Of a stretch of DNA of 64,000 bases, positions 13,101 through 25,445 are shown one piece after another. Numbering within the stretch: the stretch's first letter is position 1; each line of letters opens with the position of its first letter. Origin of the DNA: Oxyruncus cristatus (taxonomy: Eukaryota; Chordata; Aves; Passeriformes; Cotingidae); assembly GCA_013399855.1 (NCBI GenBank), contig VXAY01004091.1, positions 514,867 to 578,866 on the forward strand, read 5' to 3'. The notes under the pieces are model-generated. The model saw nothing but the letters and a program-made list of their open reading frames with translations. It searched no databases and was not told where the DNA came from. The position numbers and the translations under genes are program-made.

Positions 13101-16100
13101 CGTGACACCAGGTTTTCTTGGGAGAGCCATAATCATTGCCCAGCTTGTCTTTAGTTCGGCGTTGTAACATACGCTTATGTAGTGGAATTAATGTCAGCAG
13201 CATCAGAACCCAGCTGCTTTAAAGCTGTGCAGAAAGAGGGGGATGGTGTAGAACTACTTCAGGTCACATCTACTCTGTGACCACCAATAATTCTCTACTG
13301 CCATAGTAACCCTGGGTGAAGTTCTTCCTTTCACAATGCTGTGGCCGCAGCTGCCTCAAGCTGTGTGTCAGACTTCACAGGATACCGTTCCCAGAAGAAG
13401 TAGTTTATCTAGGATATTTATTTCACATTTGCAGTTTGCCATTTCAGTACTGTACTGGTTAATGGAAAGGAAGGTTCCTCTGGGCAAAGAGCAGTAGCAA
13501 AGGCTTTCTGCTGTGCACAAACTGGGCAGCGTCTACATTGTGTGCTGGCATTTCTTTGATGTGGAAGGATGAGGAATGTGACTTCTATTCTTCACCTTTA
13601 ATGAAGCAGTGATGAAGTTAAATATCAGGCATGAAAATGCTTGTATCTGAGGAAACAGGACATCTCCGGGGTGGAAAAATTGACATTTCTTAACGCATGA
13701 ACACCCAGCTTATATCTACAAAGATACTGCTGCAAGAAACTTAGTAGTCTTCCATTGGGAGGGAATTGGGGGTATGTGTGCTATGTTAATGCTGTTATCC
13801 TTCTTGACAAGCATCTAGAAGAAATTCATTGTTGCTGAAATTACTTGCTTTTGGTCAAGGAAACAATTTTCTGTAAGTTCCAGTGTTGAAATAAATTGGT
13901 GTAAATAGTTCACGACTCCAAAGAACTTTTCTTTGTGTGCTGCCTTTAGGTGGGCAATACTGAGGAATCAGATGAGATGCCGTTGCCAGATTCTGAGAGT
14001 GTGTATGTTATTCCTGGAAGTGTTTTGCTATGGAAGATAACTCCAAGACCTCCAAATTCAGCACAGGTCAGCTATGTTTCTCATTATTAAAAATGTGTGC
14101 TATCCTGCTATTTTGTATGTTTAACACAAAGTAAATCCATTTGTCTTCTATGTCATTGTCAAATCTGGATTTGCCTGTTTATTGCAACAAACTCCCTGCT
14201 ACAATTTAACTTTATAATGTGGGGTTGGAGGGGTAACAGCCACAGGCAAGAATATAGAATTAGCAGAATTTCTCTGGAAAATGGGATGTTTCATGTAGCT
14301 AGTGGTATGGGGGCATTCCCCACCTCTTGTCTCCACCCTGTTTCCCCCACTGAGGCACCAGCCTTGTGAGAAATCTCTTCTGAAGGGCTTTATTAGAGGA
14401 CAGACACTTTGCAGGGATAGACACTCACGCCTGGATGGCACAACTTGGAGAGCCAATAGGTGGAATACAGGGATATTGTGTGTAATTGCCAAGGCAAAGA
14501 ATTGGAACAGAAAAGATGCCCTCACTGGGTTAATCAAGGGGGAAATCTCTCTACAGAAAATACCAAGGGGACTGGAAAAAGGAGATAAGAGAAACAGTGC
14601 ACTGAGTAATTGGATGCTGGCCTGCTTAGACAGAAACACCAAGGATCACCTACACTCTGCCTGACATTGCAGTTTTGCTGGTATCTTGAGCATTCCTATC
14701 TTGAGTGATTAAATAAGAAAAGAGCCCTTGGATGTTTGTTTTTAGGCAGCAGTTTTCTTGTGTATTAAGACTAGCAGCTGGAGACATTGTGAAGTCACCT
14801 TTTATCTTTGTCTCTGAATTTCAGATGTATAATTTTACCAGCTTTGCTATGGCTTTGAATGAGTTGGACAAAGAAATGGAGAGTGTCATTCCCAAAACAG
14901 ACTGCCGGCTACGACCAGATATCAGAGCTATGGAAAATGGAGAAATAGGTAACTTCAGTTATTGGCAAAGGTGGCTTTATTTTTTGTTGAAACTGAGGGA
15001 CTGGAAAAAAGGTTGATAGATGAACAGCTAAAGTAGTTACCCATACGTTCCTTCATGCTGCAAGGCAGTAACAACTGCAGGTTGTGGTGTGCTTCTTGTG
15101 AAAGGTATGTCGTCCACCTGTACTAGGGATGGTTGGGATGGAGCTAATTTTTTTCATAGCGGCCCAGATCTGGTGCTGTGGTTTGGATTGGTAACCAAAG
15201 CAGTTGAAAACATCTGCACAGTGTCAAGGAAGTATTTGTGAACTTTTCGGTTTGTCTGTTTCAATCAGCCTGCTGCAGGAGGACTGTTTTGATGTGCCAG
15301 TTCTGAGAAATGCAGTCTAAATTATTAAGGAGAAACTGTAGCACCAAAAAATACACTTCATGCAAAATCATTCTTCACTAAGATTTGAACACTACTGCTG
15401 TCCTAGAATAGTGAATTAGAAATACCTAATGAGACTTTCAGTGAGTAGAAATAGTGTACGTTTTAGAAACATCATAGAGATTGTTACTGTAGATGCCATA
15501 GAAGGAAAAGTGTCTTTTAGTCTTCTGACATGTGACTTGGTGTTAAATACTTTGATACAGTGTCGAACAGCCTTCCCCAGCCCTCTTTTGCTCCTTTTTC
15601 TTTGGCATTTTGCATATTAAATACTTGGTTCAGAGCATCACAGTAATTTGTCTGTTTAAACTTGAAGTGCAAATAACTATGCTGTTAGCAACAACTGTAT
15701 TCCTTAATGATACTAGTGGCATAAAGTTAGTATAGCAGGTAGTAATACACAGTGGGTTAGTAGCTGGCAGGGTAACTGGGAATGGCTGATAGAAGTAGTT
15801 AAGAGAATCATTCCTGGAAGACTAAGATGTGTATGAAATGCTTTTCGAAGAGTCAGGTGTGAGATTGCCTTTCACCTAATCTGCTGCTTAGTCTGACTCT
15901 ACTCCTCAGACCTTCTGATCATTCTTCCTGCCAAATAGAAGCAACTGTTCTGCATGCTTAGGATGATAACCCACTCTACCTTAGAGCATTAACAAAAAAA
16001 ATGAAGGGATGCTGCAGAGACAATTCTTTTTGGTTTGGAAATGAATATTCCAAAGCTCCGTTGATCAGGAACTAACGACTGGTAGCATATTAGCCCAAAC

Positions 16101-19100
16101 CTCAACAAGAAGCAGGTGGCCAGACTTGTAAAATCAATCCTGCATACCTTAATTAGTTTCCCTCATGAAATAAATTTTATGTATGCCACCTCCCTTAGCA
16201 CATGTGTGCTGTCATGTAAACAGTTTTGCGGGGTCCTCAGGCCATGGATAAACACGCATTTGGCAGTCTTAAACACTGGAATGCCATTGGCTCATTCTGT
16301 GCCACAGCTCAGCTGGCTTTGCTCTTAGACTAAACCAGTAACCTTCAATGTTATGTAGAAAGCTTTTTAAATGCACAATTTTTACTACTTCCCTTATTTA
16401 TTTGCTGGGTCAGATGAAGTAATGTCCCTGCCTTACATATTACTCTTTTTTACTTGTGTGTTTTTATTCCTTCAAGATCTGGCTAGTGAAGAAAAGAAGA
16501 GGCTAGAAGAAAAACAGAGGACTGCCCGCAAAAACCGTTCAAAGTCGGAGGAAGACTGGAAGACGAGGTTAGTGAGCTTGGCTCTGTGTGTCTGTGTAGT
16601 CATGTAAAGGTTTGGAGCGTTCAGGTTAACTGACGGTCTGCCCTGGTGACGTGCAGTGTTGGGTCAGCACGAAGAGCAGACATCCATCAGGTCTGGTAGT
16701 GCTGCTGTTGTATTTGCTTACTCAGGCTTGGTCTCAGTTCCTTCCCTCTCACTGCTTGCACACTCATATATGCAAATACAAACTGTGATGTCTTTTCTGA
16801 GCACCTCTTGGTTCCGACAGGAAAAAGATGATGTCACTGATAGATGCTTGTAGGGACTGTCGTTGCTGATTAATTTATAATTGCCTCAAATTTGCATGCT
16901 TGACCAAAGAGTAGAGGAAATTCTTCCTCTGGTGAACTTGACAGCTCATGACTTCTCAGATCAGTGGCTCTCTGCTGACAGTACCGTGTGCTCAAAGTTG
17001 GGGAAATGATTTTATCACCCAGCTATCCAAGCCACTACCTTCTTTTGGAGAGGGTTGCTAACTACAAAAGTGAGAGGAGCTAAGGGAAAAGTAAGCTTAC
17101 AAGGGATCTGCCAGGATGTTTTAGGGATTTTTTAGTGTTTTGTTTTTTTTTTTTTTAACTTATGAGAGGGGTCAGTTGGGATCTCTTACATACAAACTAA
17201 AAAGAAACTGGGAAAACGTGACCAGGTGAATCTAGGTTGGCCAGACAAGGGTCTAATTAGAAGTATAGTAAGAAATTAACGATACCTTCACAGAACAAAA
17301 ATGGTAGGGCTAAACTCCCTGTAAGTAATCAAGCTTCATCTTTTCTCTTGTAACTGGCTATTTATACACTGAGACACTGTGGATTAAATACCTATAAAAT
17401 GTTTGTAACTATAAATCACTTTTTTTTTTCCTTTTTTTTTTTTTTAATGAAGTCACCCATCATGCCAGAGTCCCAGGTTTGGACATGTCTGCCTTTGTCT
17501 TTTTCCTCTGCCTGCACTCTTAAAGTGTTTGGGTTTGTTTGCCCTGAGACTGGTGGAAAATAACACCTCTGTAAAGCTTCCAAGTAAACTCTTAAAGTGC
17601 TGGACAGCCTTGCACCTCTCTCCCATTCCTGAATTCAGAGTGGTTCTAGCTCTTATCAAATGTTTTCAAAGCAAGGGGTAACTATATTGTGTTCTTCCAG
17701 GTGCCTGAAGTGTAGCTTAAGGTATAGCTCGAACCACCTGAGGTTGGTATTGGAATTTGGGGAATTCCATGGGACAACTTGGAGCTCTGGTTTTTGGGTT
17801 ATATAATTAGTGCAGACAGCATTCGCAAGGTTCTTCTATAGCTATTGTGCAGATACTGTAGACCTGCTCAGCATGTGTCTGGGATATCCTTTAAGAACTC
17901 TTTGCTTTCCAGGATGTTTCTAAAGCCTTGGCAGAAAATTCCTAGTGTTGATCTCTTTAGTAGGAATGCCAGCTGTGACAGCTTATAAAGGATGAACATT
18001 AAGTGTTAGGGAGAGTTGTGCTATGGGGGAAAAATGCATGCTGTGAAGGTGAACTCTCCTACCTGTTCCTAGAAGGTTATCTGTAGGTCTTATTCTGTAA
18101 TGCAGTATAGATTCAGATTTAAACTACTGAAGTATCTTTGCCGCAGAAAAGCAGGCTTTTTGCTTTATCCAGTAGAGTTCCTCCCTCGTAAGACAGTTCT
18201 CCAAATGTGAGTGATTTTTGTTTTTATAAATTATTCTCAATCCATTTTAGAAGTGGAGTCTTGGTGTTTCTCAAGAGGTGATTAATGTGGAACATTTAAT
18301 ATTTTAGATGCTGACCAGTGATCATAAGTCTTGAGTAAAAGAGATTAATTCAGTTCTGAAACACAGCAATGGTTTGGCAATTTGATGAAAATCTGTCCCC
18401 TCTTTCCCCCATCACTTACGTGGTGAGATTATCTTATTGCTTTAGGTCTTATATGTCTCTTCCCCATTGCCTTTCCTCTTCCTATTGCAGTAGGTTGTCA
18501 CTGGAGTTGGGGCATATTGTCCTGACCTGTACAGGTGTTGAAGACACGCTAGTCAGGTACTGGGTGGTAGAATTCCTTAATCTGAGAGGTGAGATAACTG
18601 TGCTTATAGCCCTCTCTCACGGCAGGTGCTCTGGAATGAGCTGTTACTGGTGAACTGGACACCTGAGTGCACCTGTACACCTCTTGTTTGGGAATAGCTG
18701 ACTCTTCCTGTGTGGAGGAGAAGCAGTAGTGAACTATATACAGTATTACGAGTGAATGACTTGTGTTGACCTCAGTTCACCTAACCAGGACAGCAGGAGA
18801 ACCGTCAGAGTGTTCAACTGTTCAGTTTGCCACCGTGAAGGCCTTTCTTCCCACATGCATCTCAAATCCTCTGAGCCAAGCAAGACTTTCCTGTTAGCTG
18901 CCCTGTTTTCTAACATAACACTGCAATACCAGTGGCATTTAAGCTTTTGCTTTTTAAAGAGATCAAGTCTTATTTGGTCTGAATGTGATCTGATTTCTCT
19001 TCTGAAAGCTTATGGTACCATAGAAGGGAAGAGCAGAGTTAAACAGGTTGCCTTGCATACAGATGATTTACTTAAGTGAGTGTGTTCGCTGCAACGAGTC

Positions 19101-22100
19101 ATAGAAAGGAAAAACTGGCTTCTGTGGTCAGTGAGGAGGTGACAGGAAGCTGTGGAGCACATTAACCACAGAAACAGCTTCTAGCAAGTTGGTTTGTGCC
19201 ATAAACATGGCCTGGCAAAATACAGCAAGAAAGTAAAACGCTTGAGGTCTGGTATTGTGCATTGTTGAGGCAGAAGATTGAGTAAGTGAGGCCAAACAGA
19301 AAGTGGTGTTCAGTAACAGCTGCAGGATTGCCAGGAACATGTGTGGGAGAGGAGGGAGGAGGCAAACTTCTCAGCCATGATGGTTTCACAGGGTTGTACT
19401 ACTTCTCAGTAGTATGGCCTTGTAAATGCACTTTATGGTAGAGATGGATAGTCCCCCCCACTCCCTGAAAGGTTATGTGCCCTCACAGGTGTGATCTGTG
19501 CCTGTGTGTTATATGGTGCCTCCAGATTAGGCAGGAGGAGAGAGGGAAGGAAAGAAAGAAGGTGCTCAACTTCAGTTTTTCAACTAATAAGGGGCTTAAT
19601 AAAAGCTTGCAAATAACTCCATGTGGATGGAATCTGCTGAATCTGAATTCAGGGCATTCAGATGAGCCTCCTGGTGCTAACAGTGCAGTGTGGCACAGTT
19701 AAGTCGTAACAATCCAGGACTCCTCTTGCAGCTTGTGGGTGATACTTCACCTGCACTAAGGGTAGCTGGCCCGCTTGTTCTGAGTTAACTGCTGGTCAAA
19801 CTGAAGGGAAAGGAGCAAATGCACAGGCAGTGGAAACAAGGACAGGTAACCTGGGGAAGAGTAGAGAGATGAAGTTTGGTTGTGTATGGATGGGGTGAGG
19901 AAAGCCAAGGCGAAGCTGAAACTGAACTTGGCAAGGGATGCAAAGAACAGCAGGAAGGGCTTCTACAGGTACGTTAACCAGCAAAGGAAGGTAAAGAAGG
20001 TGTATGGGCACTATAAACAATGCTGGAAAACTAGTAACAACAGATGAGGAGCAGACTGAGGTACTCCCACACCTCAGCAAAGGAAGGTAAAGAAGGTGTA
20101 TGGGCACTATAAACAATGCTGGAAAACTAGTAACAACAGATGAGGAGCAGACTGAGGTACTCCCACACCTGAGTGGACAGACACCAGGATGGGCACTGGG
20201 GGAGCAAAGTCCCTCCCACTGTAAGCAGAGATCAGGGTCATGACCACCTGAAGAACCCGAGTGTATATATGTCTATGGGACCTGATGAGATGTATCCCAG
20301 AGTTATGAGGGAATTGGCTGAAGTAGTTGCCAAGCCACTCTCTGTGATATTTGAAAAGTCATGGCAGTCAGGTAAAGCTCCATGTGACTGGAAAGAGGGG
20401 AATATTGTACCCATCTTTAAAAAGGGTAGACAGGAGGATTCTGGGAACTACCAACCTGTCGGTCTCACTTCTGTGCCTGGGAGGATCATGGAACAGATCC
20501 TTCTAGAAGCTCTGCTAAGGCACGTGGAGAACAGGGAGGTGATTCGAAACAGCCAGCACAGCTTCACCAGGGGCAAGTCCTGCCTGACAAACCCTATGGC
20601 CTTCTATGGAGTGACTACAGCAGTGCAGAAGGGAAGGGCTACAGATGTCATTTACTGGACTTCTGTAAAGCCTTTGGCACAGTCCAATACAACATCCTTC
20701 TCTCCAAATTGGAAAGAGATGGATTTGATGAGTGGACTGTTCAGTGGATAAGGAACTGGTTGGATGGTCACATCAAGAAGGCAGTGGTCAACAGCTCAGA
20801 GTCCTCACGGACATCAGTGACAAGCTGTGTCCCTTGGGAAAGGGACATGTGTTGGGAACAGTGTTATTTAACATCTTCATTAAGGACATGGACGAAGGGG
20901 TCGAGTGCACCCTCAGCAAATCTGCAGATGACACCAAGCTGAGTGGTGCTGTTGACATACCTGAAAGATGGGATGCCATCCAGAGGGACATGGACAAGCT
21001 CGAGAAGAGGGTCCATGGTTTAACAAGACCAAGTGGAAGGTGCTGCACCTGGGTTGGGGCAACCACTGGTATCAACATGGGCTGGGAGATGAACAGATGG
21101 GAGAGCAGCTCTGCTGAGAGGGACTTGGGGATGCTGGTAGATGAGAGGCTGACCATGAGCCATGAATGTGCACTTGCAACCCAAAAAACCAACCATATCC
21201 TGGGCTGCATCCCCAGCAGCGTGACCAGCAGGTTGAGGGAGGTGATTTTGTCTCTCTACTCTGCTCAGGTGAGAACTCACCTGGAGTGCTGTGTCCAGTT
21301 CTGGGATCCCCAGCACAGGAGTGACCTTGACCTGCTGGAGGAAGTTCGGAGTGCCACTGAAATGGTCAGAGGGCTGGAGCACATCTCCTATGAGGAAAGG
21401 CTGAGAGAATTTAGTTTCTTCAGCCTAGAAAAGAGAAGGCTTCAGGATGACCTAATTTGAGGCCTTCCAGTACTGAAGGGACCCTACAAGAAAGATGGAG
21501 ATAAACTATTTACAAGCAGATGTAGTGACAGGATGAGGGGGAATGGCTACAAACTGAGAGACAGGAGGTTTAGGTTAGGTATTACAAAGAAATTCTTAAC
21601 TGTCAGGGTGGTGAGGCACTGGAACAGGTTGCCCAGAGAAGCTGTGGATGCCCCATCCCTGGAAGTGTTCAAGGCGAGATGGGGTGGTACTCTGAGCAAT
21701 CAGGTCTAATGGAAGGTGTCCCTGCCCATGGGAGGGGGGTTGGAAGTAGATGATCTTTAAGGTTGCTTCCAACTCAGGTCATTCTATGATTCTGTGATAA
21801 AGTGCATTGCAAAACAAGGCTTTAAAGAACAGGGGATGATCTAGATCCAATGAAATAATATTTTTCTGTTTTCAGGACTGCAGTGCTTGTGGTGTTTACA
21901 TGTCTTGCAAAAACTGTTACTACTTACATGCATGCCAAAATGGTTGTTCACAACTGCTTTGAAGTAAAGCTGTACCTGTCCTTTTTTATGCAATAATCTT
22001 GGCAGCTTCAAATGACAAAATGCTGGCATCAGTAGTATCACCTTGGATACATTCAAGTGGTGTGTCAAAGGGGGAGATACAGTCACTGAAGATGGTATCA

Positions 22101-22352
22101 AATTCACTTAAAAATTTAAAACCAAGAGAGCTCCTGCAATCACCATAATTATTGCTGAAACTGCTGAAGATGCAGCAAAGCAGTTCTGAACTTCTATTAT
22201 AGAAGTGTATGTTGATAGCTTCACTAACATGCTGTATGTTTCCTTGCAGATGGTTCCACCAAGGCCCCAACCCTCATACTGGTACACAGGACTGGCTTTA
22301 TTCTGGCAACTACTGGGACAGAAACTACTTTAACTTGCCTGACATTTATTAA
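4131..22352 (+). CDS. OSBPL1A: Oxysterol-binding protein-like 1A (ORP1), 3' 11 exons
   Basis: Eleven exons with GT-AG borders and matching phases join into 416 codons plus stop: 4131-4206, 5903-6037, 8587-8684, 9384-9566, 10052-10159, 10251-10340, 10591-10717, 13950-14066, 14825-14948, 16477-16567, 22250-22352. Together they encode the C-terminal oxysterol-binding (ORD) domain. Landmarks are [12 protein letters not shown] (exon 1 here), [37 protein letters not shown], the family fingerprint EQVSHHPP in the exon at 9384, [37 protein letters not shown], a Lys/Glu/Arg-rich helix ([11 protein letters not shown]), and the end [10 protein letters not shown] followed by TAA. ORP1 binds sterol and, in its long form, links late endosomes to Rab7, dynein and ER VAP proteins. 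The ankyrin, PH and FFAT parts of that long form are not in this window. No internal stop or frameshift is seen, so the gene looks functional. I chose OSBPL1A over OSBPL2 because of the linker and C-terminus, and because TTC39C is next door. Confidence 0.93.
4341..4417. other. Assembly gap (77 N)
   Basis: This is a run of 77 undetermined bases inside an OSBPL1A intron. Both flanks are T/G-rich low complexity (GTTTGG, TTTTTTTT), which suggests the gap marks a simple repeat that assembly did not resolve. Two short open frames spanning it are artefacts. Confidence 0.97.
6165..6727 (+). mobile_element. ERVL-type LTR, forward (probable 5' LTR)
   Basis: The element begins TGTCCTGGTTT and ends CCACAACA, the TG...CA borders of an avian ERVL-type LTR family that I recognise by its internal text (AGAGTTAATTTTCTTCCTAGTAG, AATGAGAATAATGTTGGTAA, GGGATATTCCATACCAT, CTGTTAAACTGTGTTTATCTCAACCC). 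It lies in the OSBPL1A intron between exons 5903-6037 and 8587-8684, in sense orientation. What follows (GTCCTTTTTGACACCCC...) resembles a decayed primer-binding site and leader, so this is likely a 5' LTR and not a solo LTR. No clean target-site duplication is visible. Confidence 0.85.
6728..8022 (+). mobile_element. Decayed ERVL leader and gag-like fragment
   Basis: This is internal sequence of an endogenous retrovirus-like element directly downstream of the forward LTR. From about 7590 to 8022 a broken gag-like reading frame can be followed with short recognisable pieces (for example RYPFKEDV and [10 protein letters not shown]), interrupted by stops and frame changes, so it cannot make a protein. 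About 6728-7400 is leader-like with no frame. No pol or env is present. The fragment stops exactly where the reverse-oriented LTR at 8023 begins. Identification rests on memory of avian ERVL gag; there is no complete gene. Confidence 0.65.
8023..8519 (-). mobile_element. ERVL-type LTR, reverse orientation
   Basis: Read on the minus strand this starts TGTCCTGGTTTCTGCTGAGATAGAG and ends CCACAACA, so it is the same LTR family as 6165-6727 in opposite orientation, about 500 bases long and clearly diverged from it. Shared text includes TTTTCTTCCTAGTAGCTGGTACAGTGCTG, GGGATATTCCATACCAT and the TG...CA ends. It ends 67 bases before the OSBPL1A exon at 8587. No target-site duplication is obvious. Confidence 0.83.
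19890..21799 (+). mobile_element. CR1 LINE, 5'-truncated, 1.9 kb
   Basis: This is a CR1 non-LTR retrotransposon in the last OSBPL1A intron, in sense orientation. It covers the linker before the reverse transcriptase ([21 protein letters not shown]), the reverse transcriptase itself ([20 protein letters not shown], then [10 protein letters not shown], then [19 protein letters not shown]), the catalytic ADD region in altered form ([11 protein letters not shown]), the C-terminal part, the short 3'UTR and the terminal ATTCTATGATTCTGTG tail. The reading frame switches between overlapping frames (20173-20751, then 20732-21460), so it is a dead copy. It also contains a 96-bp tandem duplication near its left end. 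Confidence 0.93.
19979..20170 (+). repeat. Perfect 96-bp tandem duplication within CR1
   Basis: Bases 19979-20074 and 20075-20170 are identical over all 96 positions (unit begins CAGCAAAGGAAGG and ends CTCCCACACCT). The length is a multiple of three, so an open frame on the opposite strand shows the same 32-residue repeat. CR1 does not normally carry this repeat at this site. Confidence 0.95.
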
Positions 22353-23425
22353 AATGCAGTAAGGAGCCTCTGACTGATACAAATAAGTCTTAATCCGTTT
22401 TAATGTTTTCCCTTGTTCTACTTATCTCCTGAAAATACTGACATGTTATCAAACAGAATATTAAGCATCTCCGCAATAAATTTGGTGGTTCACGATCTGC
22501 AGTCCTAGAGGTAGGGGAATAACTTCTCTGGCCAATGGTGGGTCCTGCGTGGACAAAGTTAAGTCGCCGTGATTTTGAGCTGCCCTGATTACACCTATAT
22601 TAGGTTGTGATGTGTGAGGAATAGAACACCTTCGGCTGTTCTGTGAATACTTTGTTTTGTAGATAACATTGGCACAAGTAAAACTTGTTTTATTTATTGT
22701 GACATGGGAATGTTTAAAAGCACACACAGTAATTGCAATATTCTGCTCTTAAATGAAGAAAGGGTGTGTCACTTCTGTAAAGATGTAATTTTTCATAAAG
22801 TGACTTTTCTTTTACTAAAGTAATTCCCTTAAATCCTGAGCTCTGGTCAAGAGATTCCAGAAGAGTTCCCATCTCTGGAGCATTAATGCAGTTCTCTAAG
22901 CTGGTAACATTACTCAGAGGTATTTATTCAATGTTTTGTGCAGTGTGTTTTGAATTTTGCTCTCCTGTTTTGCTACCAACCTTATGGTTTAAGGAATTAA
23001 GAGCCATTGAAATATCTACAGATTTGATTTGAACTGCACACTAGTAACAGGTTTTAAAAGAATCTGTTTCATGCACTAGAAGTTCCGGTGCCCAGCACCA
23101 CTGCAAAAAAGCAACAACCTAATCAGTCCAGGACCTGGTGGAACATGGCAGGGGGACAGGACTGTGTCTGTACTGTGCAAACTCCCTGGGAGGAAGTCTT
23201 GTGCATTTCAAAGGTAGTACAGCACCTCAGTGAGGCCTCCTGTGCACAGCTGCTTTACCCCTTTTCAGTGGGGTGCATTCAATCTTAGAGTGTAAGTTTA
23301 TATTGAACTGTGTACAGAGCTTCTAGAGGGCAACCTGCTCTTTGTACAATATTTTAACTGCGGTCTGGAGGTTAGTGTTAATTGAGTAATTTAATTGCTA
23401 CTAAATAAAGGCTTCAAAACTTCTT
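22353..23425 (+). other. OSBPL1A: OSBPL1A 3' untranslated region
   Basis: This sequence follows the TAA at 22350-22352 and has no coding frame. It runs to a canonical AATAAA about 1.05 kb downstream. The left boundary is certain from the stop codon; the right boundary is inferred from the poly(A) signal. Confidence 0.65.
23404..23409 (+). terminator. OSBPL1A: Poly(A) signal AATAAA of OSBPL1A
   Basis: The hexamer AATAAA in CTACTAAATAAAGGCTTC is followed within 40 bases by GT-rich sequence (AGTGAGTGGTGTGTG), the usual arrangement of a cleavage/polyadenylation site. It is the best candidate downstream of the stop codon. Confidence 0.65.
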
Positions 23426-23429
23426 GCAT

Positions 23430-24662
23430 CTAGTCTAAAGTGAGTGGTGTGTGACAGTGCTGACCCCTTCTGAGCAAGCCTGGTCCAACAGCTGCTGCAA
23501 TCAGGATGGATGGTATGCTTCCCTGTGCTCCAGGGACCTCTCTTCTCCTAAGCAGGAGCAGCCTCCTCCTGGGGCAGTGGGGATGGTTGGGAACTGAGGT
23601 CTGGCAGCTGAAGTCTTTAGGGTGGACTTCTGAAACTGTTAATAAGGCAATGAGATGCTTTCTGTTTTTATTCTAGGCACCACTCAAATTACCCAGGTTG
23701 TGATGCTGGGACATATTAGATAAGGGAAAGCCTTTTCTTTGGCAGCCTGTCATGTGAGGGCCCAGCTCTCACAGTGACCCATAGATGCAGAAACTGAATA
23801 CCCGCCCTGTCTGTTGGAAGCTGCATCTCTGCACTCACGGCTCTACTCTGGCCAGTGATTCTTGCAGTCTGTCTGAACTCCTGTGGGACTTGCGGGTGTG
23901 AGTCTGAGATCTGCAGAAGCAGCCTCACTGTTGGTCAGTGCAGGTCACACAGCACTGAACAGTTGCTGCTAAGAAAAACAAAGCATTTAGTTCCTGCCTG
24001 CCCCCCCTGCATACACCGTGTCAACACAGTGAAGACGCTGGGCTGCTCTTCAGTGACAGAGCTGCAGCAGATACGTCAGTGGGCACACAATTCACAGAAA
24101 GCTAACATTTGGGATGTTGTGCATGGCAGTTCTAATTGCTGGCTTTTTTTTTTTTTTAAAGCATTTGCTTAACATTATTTGACTTACTGCAAGGTAAATT
24201 CCATCTCTCCTGACCTCTTCCTGAAGTCCACACAGCCTCTTTTCTCAACCAGGTTAAAAATTAACATGAACCTCAGGAGAAAGTGCAGCAAGAAAACTAC
24301 TTTTGTTGCTACCCAAATGCACTGTAAGGGGAGTGTATTTTGCCACACTCTGAATATTAAACAAATGCTAGAAGTTCAGGCTATGGGCATAAAGATGTGT
24401 ATAAATGTGAGATTTAAAAACTTGGGTACTTCAGACTAAAACCAGAGCAGGACTACTACAACTAATTGGAAAGTGTAACCCTAATGGCTCTTACTACTAG
24501 AAGCTTAATTTAACCATTTTCAAAATCCAGTAAGGTTTGAGACAAGTGGTTAAACTATTTGTCATAACGTAACGGACCATGCACAACTCACGCAAGAAGC
24601 AAGCTTACTTCTTCAGGCATGGGGGGGTTCTGATGTAATGGGAACCTGTCCTTGCTGTACTG
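23430..24662. other. Intergenic stretch between OSBPL1A and CABYR
   Basis: No gene is recognised. There are several short open frames with no family resemblance on either strand, and a T run at about 24147-24157. The minus strand here would hold the 3'UTR of CABYR if that locus is transcribed. Confidence 0.5.
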
Positions 24663-25037
24663 TTAACTTTCTGCAGGAGCACTAACACTCTCCAGCTGGC
24701 AGTAAGCACATGAGGGTATCTTTGTGGACATCACATCATCCAGAAGGATGGCAACTGGGAAAACACTGGGCACGCATGGCTTAGCTGCACGAATTAGAAC
24801 TAGGGCTTGCGGATTTCTCATCAGCTGGCCTGGCACCTGGGAATGTAGTGGACCTCCTCCTAGCACCTGCAGCTGGCTGTGCAAAGATAGCAGGGCTAGA
24901 AACAAGCTTCCAGAGTCCTGTGTGTTCTGAACATCAGAGCCCATGAGAACAAAAGGTGGAGAATTTCCTGCATCCTTTGACTCACATAAATTGGAGCAGA
25001 TACTTAAGACAGCTGACCATGTTGTTGATCTTTTTGC
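24663..25037 (-). CDS. CABYR: Probable CABYR 3' coding exon (CR-B type), partial
   Basis: On the minus strand a good acceptor (CCTCAGCCTTTTCAG|G) at 25038-25039 opens a 375-base frame ending in TAA at 24663-24665. The frame is open further upstream to 25106. The piece SPPFVLMGSDVQNTQ resembles the APPFILVGSNVQEAQ segment that I recall from the alternative C-terminal coding region (CR-B) of human CABYR, and a later FPVAILLDDV fits FPVEDV in the same tail. CABYR is a fibrous-sheath protein of the sperm tail that binds calcium when phosphorylated and carries an N-terminal RIIa-like dimerisation domain. That domain was searched for upstream on this strand and not found. Position and strand between TTC39C and OSBPL1A match the mammalian order, which raises confidence. 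Whether a full transcript exists cannot be told. Confidence 0.55.
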   Translation of the reverse strand, partial: AKRSTTWSAVLSICSNLCESKDAGNSPPFVLMGSDVQNTQDSGSLFLALLSLHSQLQVLGGGPLHSQVPGQLMRNPQALVLIRAAKPCVPSVFPVAILLDDVMSTKIPSCAYCQLESVSAPAES

Positions 25038-25445
25038 CTGAAAAGGCTGAGGCTTGCCCAGGAATAAGGTACACCAGCTCCAGCAGGAGGAGATTTTTGA
25101 CCTCATCTCACATTAGTTAGGCAACATAAGGTCCACACTTGAGAATGTGACAGTGGCTGTCCTGTTTGGCTGTGGCTAAAAAGACAAAAATAAGAGTGCT
25201 GGAATTAGAGCAGTAAGTTCCAGTCATAGTGTAAATCCTTATGCCTAAAACAAACACACCTACACTTGGCAAAAGCAAGCAGGTTGGTATGTGGGTGACA
25301 AACACCTGCAGCCTAGAAAAAGTAAAACTGTTTATGGTCAGAGCAGAGGCTCTTTTGTTTGGTGCTTCTGAAACTGTAAAAAAACCCAGATTTCAGGGAA
25401 GTTCAAAGAGCCACTGTTAATTTACAAATCTGCCTCAGCTCTTTT

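Noticed and set aside
20788..21382. Open frames of 140 and 120 codons on the minus strand
   Set aside because: They are antisense shadows of the CR1 reverse-transcriptase region.
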